DNA from: an uncultured Bilophila sp.
Lineage (GTDB): Bacteria; Desulfobacterota; Desulfovibrionia; Desulfovibrionales; Desulfovibrionaceae
Reading direction: 5' to 3'
Assembly: GCA_910585945.1 (NCBI GenBank)
Contig: CAJUHZ010000016.1
Span: 1 to 51,849 of the forward strand
Length of the DNA: 51,849 bases
Position numbers and translations under genes: made by a program. The notes under the pieces were generated by a model that was not told where the DNA came from, searched no databases, and saw only the letters and a program-made list of their open reading frames with translations. Shown here in pieces: positions 16,102 through 23,736 of the stretch. Every line of letters starts with the position of its first letter. Within the stretch, counting starts at the first letter, position 1.

Positions 16102-16701
16102 ATGCTCAGCATCGTCTGGATTTTTGTCGCGTACGGCATTGGATCCATCCCGTTCGGGCTTGTTTTTGCAAAAACATTCTGCCATATCGACCCGCGAACT
16201 GGAGGTAGCGGCAATGTGGGAGCCACCAATGTGGCCCGACTCTGCGGCAAGGTATGGGGCGGCGCCACACTGCTCTGCGATGTCCTGAAAGGCGCCGTTC
16301 CCGTGTTTATTGCAGGGGGTCTCAGCGGCGATTCACCCCTGAATCCTGCAACCGCCGTAACCCTGACAGCCCTGGCGGCGGTTTTCGGGCATCGACATTC
16401 CTGTTTTCTCGGATTCAAAGGCGGTAAAGCCGTCGCAACCTCGGTCGGCGTTTTCCTCGCCCTGGCATTTTGGCAACTCGCCGTCGCCGGTGCGCTATGC
16501 CTCTTTCTTATCTGGCGATCCGGTTTCGTCTCCCTGGGATCTCTTGCGCTGGTGACGGCCATGCCTGTTCTGCTGCTTGTCTCCGGTCAGTTCGCCCTGC
16601 TGCCGCTGGCCCTGATCATCATGGTACTTGTCTACTGGACACACCGCGAAAATATCCACCGGCTGGCGCGCGGTCAGGAAAAAAGCTGGATCAAATCCTG
16701 A
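16102..16701 (+). CDS. plsY: Acyl-phosphate:glycerol-3-phosphate acyltransferase
   Basis: Integral inner-membrane enzyme that acylates glycerol-3-phosphate from acyl-phosphate, starting phospholipid synthesis. The 199-residue protein has the expected five or so membrane spans and all three family motifs: GSIPFG at the N-terminus with GGSGNVGATNVAR following, GHRHSCFLGFKGGKAVATSVGV in the middle, and THRENIHRLARGQE at the C-terminus. GAGGG at six bases upstream fixes the ATG at 16102. A partner acyl-ACP phosphotransacylase (plsX) is not in the window. Confidence 0.95.
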   Translation: MLSIVWIFVAYGIGSIPFGLVFAKTFCHIDPRTGGSGNVGATNVARLCGKVWGGATLLCDVLKGAVPVFIAGGLSGDSPLNPATAVTLTALAAVFGHRHSCFLGFKGGKAVATSVGVFLALAFWQLAVAGALCLFLIWRSGFVSLGSLALVTAMPVLLLVSGQFALLPLALIIMVLVYWTHRENIHRLARGQEKSWIKS

Positions 16702-16747
16702 TTTCTCGTAATCCAAACCCCATCCTTGTGTAGCGGGAGCACGCGTC

Positions 16748-17848
16748 ATGGCTTTAAGCATCGGCATCGTCGGATTGCCCAATGTGGGCAAATCCACTCT
16801 TTTCAATGCGCTGACCAAGGCGCAGAACGCCCAGGCGGCCAATTACCCTTTCTGCACCATCGAACCGAACAAGGCGACCGTGCCTGTGCCGGACACACGC
16901 CTTGACGCGCTCACGGAATTGATTCATCCACAGAAAACCATCCAGGCGACTGTCGACTTTATCGACATTGCCGGCCTGGTCCGGGGCGCAAGCAAGGGCG
17001 AAGGACTCGGCAATCAATTCCTCGGCACCATTCGGGAATGTACGGCTATTCTTGAAGTTGTACGCTGTTTTGACGACGACAACATCACACATGTGGATGG
17101 TTCGGTTGATCCGGTGCGTGATGTCGAAACCATTGAAACCGAACTCCTTCTCGCCGATATCCAAAGTGTGACCAGACGTCTCGAACGCCTGCGCAAAATG
17201 GCCAAGGGCGACAAGGACGCCAAGGCGGCGGCCGAAGAAGCGGAACGACTGCTGCAACATCTGGACAGCGGGCGGCCGGCGGCCGAATTCAGCGCCAAAG
17301 ATAGCGACGCCTTTCGGGCGACGTGGAACGAACTCGGCCTGCTCACGGCAAAACAGCTTATTTACTGCGCAAACGTGGATGAAAATCATGTCGGCAGCGA
17401 GACTGAACATGTACAGCGTTTGCGGGCGCGCGCCGCTGAACGTGGCGCGGAAGTCATCGTCATTTGCGCACGGCTGGAAGAAGAATTGCAAGGGCTTTCC
17501 GACGCGGAGCAAAACGAGCTGCTGGCGTCGTACGGCATTGAGGAAAGCGGCCTCGTGCGCGTCATCCACAAGGGATACGCTGCACTTGGTCTCATCAGCT
17601 ATTTTACGGCCGGAGAAAAGGAAAATCGCGCCTGGACCATCAACAGGGGATGGAAAGCGCCACAAGCCGCCGGCGTGATCCATACCGACTTTGAGCGTGG
17701 CTTTATCCGTGCCGAAGTTATCAGCTTCAAGGATTACATGAAGTATAAAACCGAGGCGGCCTGCCGCACGGCCGGAGTTCTGCGTACGGAAGGCAAGGAC
17801 TATGTGGTGCAGGACGGCGATGTCATGCACTTCCTCTTTAACGTCTGA
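16748..17848 (+). CDS. ychF: Ribosome-binding ATPase YchF (OBG family)
   Basis: The 366-residue protein is a full-length YchF. It has P-loop GLPNVGKST (residues 9-17), switch motif DIAGLVRGASKGEGLGNQFL, and NVDE in place of the NKxD guanine-specificity motif, the change that makes YchF prefer ATP. The coiled-coil insert (IETELLLADIQSVTRRLERLRKMAKGDKDAKAAAEEAE) and the C-terminal TGS domain are present, ending in KDYVVQDGDVMHFLFNV. It binds ribosomes and is linked to stress responses and translation initiation. GGGAG lies nine bases before the ATG. It sits 46 bp after plsY. Confidence 0.96.
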   Translation: MALSIGIVGLPNVGKSTLFNALTKAQNAQAANYPFCTIEPNKATVPVPDTRLDALTELIHPQKTIQATVDFIDIAGLVRGASKGEGLGNQFLGTIRECTAILEVVRCFDDDNITHVDGSVDPVRDVETIETELLLADIQSVTRRLERLRKMAKGDKDAKAAAEEAERLLQHLDSGRPAAEFSAKDSDAFRATWNELGLLTAKQLIYCANVDENHVGSETEHVQRLRARAAERGAEVIVICARLEEELQGLSDAEQNELLASYGIEESGLVRVIHKGYAALGLISYFTAGEKENRAWTINRGWKAPQAAGVIHTDFERGFIRAEVISFKDYMKYKTEAACRTAGVLRTEGKDYVVQDGDVMHFLFNV

Positions 17849-17931
17849 TGCCCCCGCGGCGTGCGGCGGAAAATGCGTTTTTCCGCGCACGCGTGGACGT
17901 CATGTGAACGGCGGATGGAGAATCCCGACGT

Positions 17932-18477
17932 ATGGAAGCGCTGTTTCCCACCATTTTTCTCGGTTTTCTGGGGATTGTTCTTCTGCTGAACATTTTGACG
18001 TTGCCAGCCAACTGGATCATGCTGGCTCTGATTGTCGTTTGGCGCTTTGCAACCCCCTATGGAGCCGGCATGAGTCTTGGCTTTTTCGCCTTGCTGGCCG
18101 GGCTGGCCGTTTTTGGCGAAGTTGTGGAATATCTGACGCAGATCTGGGGGAGCAAAAAATACGGTTCGAGCACAAGCGGCATGTGGGCGGGGGTTCTCGG
18201 AGCGCTTGCCGGCGCGCTGGTCGGCCTGCCCTTTCTTTTGGGGCTTGGCGCGCTGATCGGGGCGCTGGTCGGCGCGTGGGGCGGCGCGTACCTCATGGAA
18301 CGCTTCAACGGACGTTCCGGAGAAGAAGCCCGACGCGCGGCAAAGGGAGCGCTTATGGGACGCTTTCTTGGCATTGTGGTCAAATGCGGCATCGGGGCCG
18401 TCATGATCGGCCTGACCTACCATGCCCTCTTTGACGCTGCGGCTGGCTGGCAAACTCCGCCGACAGTCAGGCTCTGA
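17932..18477 (+). CDS. DUF456-family membrane protein
   Basis: The 181-residue integral membrane protein has about five hydrophobic segments: one at residues 5-25, two between 45 and 70, a very Gly/Ala/Leu-rich pair near 80-115 (GVLGALAGALVGLPFLLGLG), and one near the end. The Gly-rich pair and the EYLTQIWGSKKYGSSTSGMWAG segment are hallmarks of DUF456. No catalytic motif is known for the family. GGAG lies about 12 bases upstream, a little far. It ends 34 bp from the convergent EamA gene. Confidence 0.75.
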   Translation: MEALFPTIFLGFLGIVLLLNILTLPANWIMLALIVVWRFATPYGAGMSLGFFALLAGLAVFGEVVEYLTQIWGSKKYGSSTSGMWAGVLGALAGALVGLPFLLGLGALIGALVGAWGGAYLMERFNGRSGEEARRAAKGALMGRFLGIVVKCGIGAVMIGLTYHALFDAAAGWQTPPTVRL

Positions 18478-18511
18478 GGTACACAATCAGCGCTCATGTC
18501 GGGGTGAAACG

Positions 18512-19399
18512 CTACCCCGCTTCGCTCCCGCGATCCGTAGTCAGCAGGAAGACAGCGGCAAGCACCAACACGCTCCCTCCCCATCCCAGTGGAGAAAAAT
18601 TTTCATTCCAGAACGTCCACGCCCAAAAAGTGCCGAGCACAGGCTCCAGGTTGCTTAGAACGACAGCCCGTACAGGGCTTATCCGTCGCAGTCCCTGACC
18701 ATACGCCCAGTACGCGCCGTAGGTGGTCAAAACGCCCAGACCCGCCAGGTTGAGCCAGACCATGCACGGCTTGTCCAGCGAAATGTGGAGAAAGGGCAAA
18801 AGGGCCAACGCTGCAGACAGAAAAATGTAGGTGAAAAGCGTTGCATTGGCATATTGATTCTTCCACCATACAAAAAAGGGATACTGCGCCGCGTACGTAA
18901 AGCCGGAAGCCAGACCGCACAGGATTCCCGCCAGGGAAAACGTCTGCCCGGCGCGCCCCAGGCTCCCCCCGGACAGGCAGACCAAAAGAGTGCCGATCAA
19001 AGCTACGCACAGCGCTGCAAGTTTGCGCGACGACAGGTTTTCATGAAAAAGCGCGCGCGAAAATACAGCTACCCAGGCTGGAGCCGTATACAGCAAAACG
19101 ACCGCCAGAGCAGCCCCGCTTTCCCGGATCGCAAACTGGAATACGGCAAAAAAAACCGCCACCCCGAATATGCCGAAAGCGATAAAAACAAACGTATCTC
19201 GCGCTTTCGCCCTTAACTCGCCGCAACAGGCCGCATGCACGCCAAAACAAAGCCCGCCAAGTCCGGCCCGCCAAAAAGCGACTTCAAGCGGTTCCATGCC
19301 ATGCGCGAAACAAAAACGTGAAAGCGGACCCAGCAACGACCACAAGGCCGCCGCTGAAAGCGCGTACAGGTACCCTGAAACAGCTGCTTTTTCCGACAT
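18512..19399 (-). CDS. EamA/DMT-family inner-membrane transporter
   Basis: The 295-residue protein has ten hydrophobic segments in two EamA repeats (SGYLYALSAAALWSLLGPLSR at the start and FSLAGILCGLASGFTYAAQYPFF in the second half), with the C-terminal PVLGTFWAWTFWNENFSPLGWGG signature typical of the family. Such proteins export metabolites or amino acids. The substrate is not readable. The start at 19399 has GGAAGAG at good spacing, while the longer form from 19450 adds a polar stretch before the first span. It reads away from the glycosyltransferase cluster, 150 bp downstream of it. Confidence 0.85.
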   Translation of the reverse strand: MSEKAAVSGYLYALSAAALWSLLGPLSRFCFAHGMEPLEVAFWRAGLGGLCFGVHAACCGELRAKARDTFVFIAFGIFGVAVFFAVFQFAIRESGAALAVVLLYTAPAWVAVFSRALFHENLSSRKLAALCVALIGTLLVCLSGGSLGRAGQTFSLAGILCGLASGFTYAAQYPFFVWWKNQYANATLFTYIFLSAALALLPFLHISLDKPCMVWLNLAGLGVLTTYGAYWAYGQGLRRISPVRAVVLSNLEPVLGTFWAWTFWNENFSPLGWGGSVLVLAAVFLLTTDRGSEAG

Positions 19400-19517
19400 A
19401 TATCTCTTCCCAAGCCAATCTGGCATCCCTTTGCAAAACAATTCACGCATAGGGATGCGGGAATCGTGGGGGAATTCATAAGATGCTGACCTTGCAACGT
19501 CGCAGGACGCAAAAAGG

Positions 19518-19536
19518 CGGCTTTGCAGCAGGCGGG
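19518..19536 (+). repeat. 19-bp exact repeat, copy 2
   Basis: Identical to 8723-8741. It sits in the gap between the stop of the CgeB-like glycosyltransferase (19553) and the start of the EamA gene (19399), the same kind of position as copy 1. Confidence 0.6.
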
Positions 19537-19552
19537 TTCATGAGGGCTGCCC

Positions 19553-20830
19553 CTACTTCCGGTACTGCTTGCGCCACTCGTCAAGAAAAAGCAGAGAGGT
19601 TTCCAGCGGATTCAAGACGCCGTTTCGTTGACGCAACCGTGTAACGACATCCTCAAACGCGACATCGCCAGGGAGCTCAAGCTGTCTCAGCAGTTCCGCA
19701 AGATCGCGGCGCAGATCCTCGGGCAGGTCAGCCGGCAAGGTCATGGTTGGTCTGTGCGTCGGCCAGTCCGGCTGGCAACGGCGAATTTCTTCAACAAGAG
19801 CGGCCATGCGGTGTTGGTAGGTATGCTCGGCCAGCACGCGCGCCCTGCCTCGCATGGCCAGCTCACGCCGTTCGTCGGGGCGCGCCAGGTAGTAGGGGAT
19901 TGCGTCGAGCAGTTCCGGCATGGATGTGAATGTCGCAAGTTCATCTTCGCGGAAAAGTTCCGGCAAGAGTCCACGCCGATCCACCAGCTGAAAAGCCCCG
20001 CAACAGGCGATCTCAAACGTGCGCGGATTGACGAAATCTCCGGCCGGGACCAGTTCTTTCGCCTGCACGCTGGAATGCAGATTGAGGTTGATGGCCGAAG
20101 CATTGAAAATTTTCACGGCCTGTTCCGGCTCGATTCTCGCTCCGCCATCCTGAAGAAAAGGCGCCAGCGAAACTTCGCCGTTCCAATCCGATCCCCAAAT
20201 CTTGAAATCAAGGTGCGAAAACTGGCGGAACGCCCGCCTCCGGTTGGGATAGCCTGCTCCCATGAACGAGACGGCTGATCCATAATGCCGGCGTTCCGCA
20301 ACGGAAAGATCTTCCTCACCCAACGGACGATGAAATGAAGGCAGGGCCGCCAGGGGCAAATAAGCCGCCCTGGCCCCGGCAGCCGCCAGTTTTTCAAAAA
20401 ACGGCTCTTTCTGGATGACGAAAAAGAAGTCGTATAACGGCGCAACCGCCCGCCAGTAGGGAAAAACCCGGTAGTCCTCCACAAACCACATGGCAGTGGT
20501 CACCTTGTCGCGGGCAAGCGTCTTGAGCAATTGGCGGCTTACCGGGGCCTGCGCCAGACAAAGCACCAAATCCGGCTCAAACACCTCAACTCTGGCCCGG
20601 ATAGCCTGGGATATGACCTGAAGGAAGGAATGCTCCAAGGCTTCTTGTCTGTCACTGGTCACCCGGAGCATCCTGAGCGCCGAAAACGCACTGTAAAAAG
20701 CCGGAGCTTCAAAAACGTCGACGGTATGACCAAGATCGCGCAATGCCGTCGCAGCATAGCGTCCAACAGGCAGAGAGCCGCCATACAAAGGCAGAACGAC
20801 TAATACGCGCAATGAAGCTTGTCCGTTCAT
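19553..20830 (-). CDS. CgeB-like glycosyltransferase (GT-B fold)
   Basis: The 425-residue protein starts with a Rossmann-type strand and loop (LRVLVVLPLYGGSLPVGRYAATALRDLGHTVDVFEAP) and has a second GT-B half with GSDWNGE, FNASAINLNLHSS, PRTFEIACCGAFQLVDRR and a final HTYQHRMAALVEEI helix. These match the CgeB and related glycosyltransferase family-1 proteins, which often decorate flagellin, spore coat or surface polysaccharide. No signal peptide is present. ATG 20830 with GGGGAA seven bases upstream is preferred over a TTG two codons earlier. It lies downstream of the family-9 gene on the same strand, across a 385-bp gap that holds the hairpin-rich repeat. Confidence 0.8.
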   Translation of the reverse strand: MNGQASLRVLVVLPLYGGSLPVGRYAATALRDLGHTVDVFEAPAFYSAFSALRMLRVTSDRQEALEHSFLQVISQAIRARVEVFEPDLVLCLAQAPVSRQLLKTLARDKVTTAMWFVEDYRVFPYWRAVAPLYDFFFVIQKEPFFEKLAAAGARAAYLPLAALPSFHRPLGEEDLSVAERRHYGSAVSFMGAGYPNRRRAFRQFSHLDFKIWGSDWNGEVSLAPFLQDGGARIEPEQAVKIFNASAINLNLHSSVQAKELVPAGDFVNPRTFEIACCGAFQLVDRRGLLPELFREDELATFTSMPELLDAIPYYLARPDERRELAMRGRARVLAEHTYQHRMAALVEEIRRCQPDWPTHRPTMTLPADLPEDLRRDLAELLRQLELPGDVAFEDVVTRLRQRNGVLNPLETSLLFLDEWRKQYRK

Positions 20831-20850
20831 CAACAATTCCCCTACAAATC

Positions 20851-21103
20851 ATTTCATAAATCCCCTGCAGGCGATTTATGAAGATCACTTCACCGAAAAA
20901 CCTGCTTTCCGACAAGCGAACCCGGCTTACCACCGCATCAGACTGCCCGCCTGACAGTAGAAGTCATTTCATAATTCGCATGAAATGGCTTCCAACGCCA
21001 GACGAGAGTCTGGCGCGGCGCGAAAAGCGCCGTGAATGAGCCAAAAACCACGTTTTTTGGCGAATGATCTTCATAATTCAGCCCAAAGGCTGAATTATGA
21101 AAT
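20851..21103. repeat. Complete copy (B) of a 253-bp hairpin-rich intergenic repeat with inverted ends
   Basis: Left and right ends are imperfect inverted repeats of about 50 bp, beginning ATTTCATAA on either strand. Each end is itself a palindrome: TTCATAAATC/GATTTATGAA (20853-20862 with 20873-20882), and a perfect 14-bp stem with 4-nt loop (21070-21083 with 21088-21101). Four more hairpins lie between: 20965-20987, 20996-21015, 21017-21031 and 21040-21061. No open frame of note and no clear target-site duplication are present. It fills most of the 385-bp gap between the two glycosyltransferase genes (20831-21215); nothing else was recognised there. Confidence 0.7.
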
Positions 21104-21215
21104 GAGTTCTAGAAATCTTCTATACATGACTTCCATGCACTGAAATCTCAGAAAGAGAATGCCCACAGCCCCGCGCCGGCATGAAAACCAGCCAGACCAA
21201 CGCTCATCCGCAGGC

Positions 21216-22550
21216 TCAGGAAACGACTCCCATATCAGGCAACATCCAGTCCGCCTCATAGTAAAAGTTTTCCGCACAAAGCGCCTGATCCGGCGCAAAT
21301 CCGTCGGGACGACGCTGTATTTTGCCTTGCGCAAAAGCGAACTCGGCAAGCAGGGCGCGTAGAACGCGCCGCCGCGTTTCGCTTGTCCCCCCCGCTTCGT
21401 CGCCCATGCCTGACATTACGGTTTCATGGCGTGGCGTCCAGATCAGTCCAAGTTCGTCAAAGCCGGATTCGACAAGGACCAGCCCGGGCGGATTCCCGAT
21501 CCGCTCCGCGGGCAAACCACACCGTCCCGCCTCAACCAGAGTGGCCGCTTCATGAAAGAGGGCGCGTAACATGGCAGGATCACGAAACGGGGCAAGGCAG
21601 GCAAGATCATTGCAGCACTCCTGGCTCTCCCGACAGGGCGCGCACGGCGCGTCCGCCTGCCATACCCTGTGCCCGCGTCCATACGGCCCCGTCTCCCACG
21701 TCCAGGCCGAGGACAAAAACAATCCGAACACGGGCACACCAAGCCGCGCCGCGAGGTGCATTGTCCCGGTATCCGGCGAAAGAACAAGATCAAGACCCGT
21801 CAGTGCGTCGCAAAGCCCATCCCAGTCTGTGCGGCCTGCGAGGTTGAGCGTGCGCGAGAGCACATGCCCGGGGAGATGATCCATGAGTCGCCGGGCGATC
21901 CCCCGCTCCGTCCTGCCGCCAAGCAAAAAGACGGGCCGTCCGCCAAGCCCTTCAAAAAGAGCCAGAACCATCGGAGCCAGGACATCCGGGGGCAGGGAAC
22001 GCCGCGCCTGCCGTCCGGCGAGCACCACGCCGATCCCCTTCCCTCCGGACAGGGCAGGAGGGTTCACCACATCCGCAGGTGCGGGAGATGGGGCCAAAAG
22101 TCCCCAGAAATCAACAAGATTCAGCGGAGCCGCTCGACGAAGCGCCGCCCAGCGGAAGGCGAAACGCATCCAGCGTTCGCGAAGAACCTGGCCGTTTTCA
22201 ACACAGTAGCCCCGTACCTTTTCAGAAGGAAACAGGGAAGCCAGGGCAAAATTCAACGGGGAGTGATTCAAATTGTACACGGCGTCGGCGGCCAACCCGG
22301 TGAGTTCGGCGCATGCCCTTCTATTGACGGAAAGAAGTTCGGCAAACAGATTCGCGTCCAGTTTTCTCCCGTCAGCGTGCGCGGCTATCCCGTGCACTTC
22401 ACAGCGCGGGTGCAGACGTCGGGCCAGAGGAACCAGCGACTGATCCACGCAAAGGTGCGTTTCTCCCTCCAGCTCCAGGGCACGCAGCAGGCGTCCCGTT
22501 TGCAGGATATCTCCGAATCGGGCCAGTTGAATGACTATCTGACGCGGCAT
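21216..22550 (-). CDS. Family-9 glycosyltransferase (heptosyltransferase-like)
   Basis: The 444-residue protein has the GT9 layout: an N-terminal QIVIQLARFGDILQTGRLLRAL segment, and the C-terminal donor-site motif LSPDTGTMHLAARLGVPVFGLFLSS near residue 270. Family members add heptose or related sugars to lipopolysaccharide core or to surface glycans. About 100 residues after the catalytic part form an extra C-terminal region without a recognised domain. GGAGG six bases before ATG 22550 decides against the longer frame from 22652. It is divergent from the HIT gene and upstream of a CgeB-like glycosyltransferase, suggesting a small surface-glycan locus. Confidence 0.85.
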   Translation of the reverse strand: MPRQIVIQLARFGDILQTGRLLRALELEGETHLCVDQSLVPLARRLHPRCEVHGIAAHADGRKLDANLFAELLSVNRRACAELTGLAADAVYNLNHSPLNFALASLFPSEKVRGYCVENGQVLRERWMRFAFRWAALRRAAPLNLVDFWGLLAPSPAPADVVNPPALSGGKGIGVVLAGRQARRSLPPDVLAPMVLALFEGLGGRPVFLLGGRTERGIARRLMDHLPGHVLSRTLNLAGRTDWDGLCDALTGLDLVLSPDTGTMHLAARLGVPVFGLFLSSAWTWETGPYGRGHRVWQADAPCAPCRESQECCNDLACLAPFRDPAMLRALFHEAATLVEAGRCGLPAERIGNPPGLVLVESGFDELGLIWTPRHETVMSGMGDEAGGTSETRRRVLRALLAEFAFAQGKIQRRPDGFAPDQALCAENFYYEADWMLPDMGVVS

Positions 22551-22768
22551 ACCTTGCCTCCGCACAAACCATAGCGAATACCTTGTCCGGGCACAAGCGG
22601 CCAAGGCGTTTCGCCAGGGTTGGCGCACATTCCGGAGCGCCTGCGCCGGCAAGTTCCCCAGGGAAATTTTCCTTGTGAAACGTCACGACCGGGGACAAGG
22701 GCTTGCCCGAAAAGCTCTTGCTGTGTAGAAGAAGCTGTACGGGATCATCAACTTCACTGAGGCATACC

Positions 22769-23266
22769 ATGTCGCAACCCTTGTGGGCGCCCTGGCGTAT
22801 TGAGTACATCCTGGGCCCCAAACCTGACGAGTGCGTGCTCTGCCTGCCGCCGGACGATACTTCACACGACGCGGATCGCCTGGTCTTGCATCGCGGAAAG
22901 ACGGCGTTTGTGATCATGAACAAATTTCCCTACAATAACGGGCATCTCATGGTCGCTCCGCTCAGGCATGTGATGGATCTGCCATTGCTCACCACAGAAG
23001 AATCCCTGGAGATCATGAACCTGTTGCGGGAATGTACAACGATTCTGCGGGAGCACTTCCGGCCGCAGGGGATCAACATCGGCCTGAACCTCGGAGAAGC
23101 CGCGGGGGCGGGCATCCGGGATCACCTGCACTTTCACCTTGTTCCACGCTGGAACGGCGATTCTTCCTTCATGGCCGTCATGAGTGAAACGCGCGTGATT
23201 CCAGAACACCTGGAGTCCGTTTACACCAAACTGAAACCCCGTTTTGCCCGACTCGCGTCGGCATGA
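22769..23266 (+). CDS. HIT-family hydrolase/transferase
   Basis: The 165-residue protein carries the histidine triad HLHFHLV near residue 120 and an N-terminal CxxC (DECVLC), giving the AP4A-phosphorylase-like branch of HIT proteins, which act on nucleotide derivatives such as diadenosine polyphosphates. The start at 22769 has GAGG six bases upstream. An in-frame ATG at 22703 is less likely because its residues do not resemble the family. LapA-like and mutS genes follow on the same strand. The exact substrate is not known. Confidence 0.85.
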   Translation: MSQPLWAPWRIEYILGPKPDECVLCLPPDDTSHDADRLVLHRGKTAFVIMNKFPYNNGHLMVAPLRHVMDLPLLTTEESLEIMNLLRECTTILREHFRPQGINIGLNLGEAAGAGIRDHLHFHLVPRWNGDSSFMAVMSETRVIPEHLESVYTKLKPRFARLASA

Positions 23267-23275
23267 GGAGAGGCT

Positions 23276-23677
23276 ATGCGCTACGTCAAAGTCCTGCTGC
23301 TGGTTGTCCTGTTTTTTTTGGTCATGATGTTTTTCGTGCAAAACCAGGACGTTTTTTCTCAAGCCATGGGTCTTAAACTTGATCTTCTGTTCCTTCCCCC
23401 CATGGAGTCGGCCCCGCTGCCTTTCTATACCCTGCTCCTTATCTGCTTCCTGCTGGGCGCGCTCTGCACGCTGCTCATGCTGGTCTGGGATCGCCTGAGC
23501 ATTTCCGCCAAGCTGACCATGGCCAACATGCGTATTCGCAGCCTCGAAAAAGAACTGCAGAAGGCCGGCAAGGCACAGGAAGACATCCAGCATAAAGTTG
23601 CGGATGCGGAAACCCGTGCCGCCGAAGCCGAAGCCAAAGCCGCTCGTTCCGATATCTCCTCGCCCGAGATTGCATAA
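23276..23677 (+). CDS. LapA-domain (DUF1049) membrane protein
   Basis: The 133-residue protein has two membrane spans (residues 5-22 and 50-70) followed by a coiled coil of about 50 residues rich in Ala, Glu and Lys. This is the LapA layout, implicated in envelope and lipopolysaccharide assembly in gamma-proteobacteria, where it works with the TPR protein LapB. No LapB is adjacent. GAGGAGAGG lies right before the ATG, 9 bp past the HIT stop, so the two are one operon. The function here is inferred from the family only. Confidence 0.8.
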   Translation: MRYVKVLLLVVLFFLVMMFFVQNQDVFSQAMGLKLDLLFLPPMESAPLPFYTLLLICFLLGALCTLLMLVWDRLSISAKLTMANMRIRSLEKELQKAGKAQEDIQHKVADAETRAAEAEAKAARSDISSPEIA

Positions 23678-23736
23678 CTTTCTCCCGGCGCGGTTTCCTT
23701 GCCCCGTACGAAACCGCGCCGGTCGCCTGCCATTCA

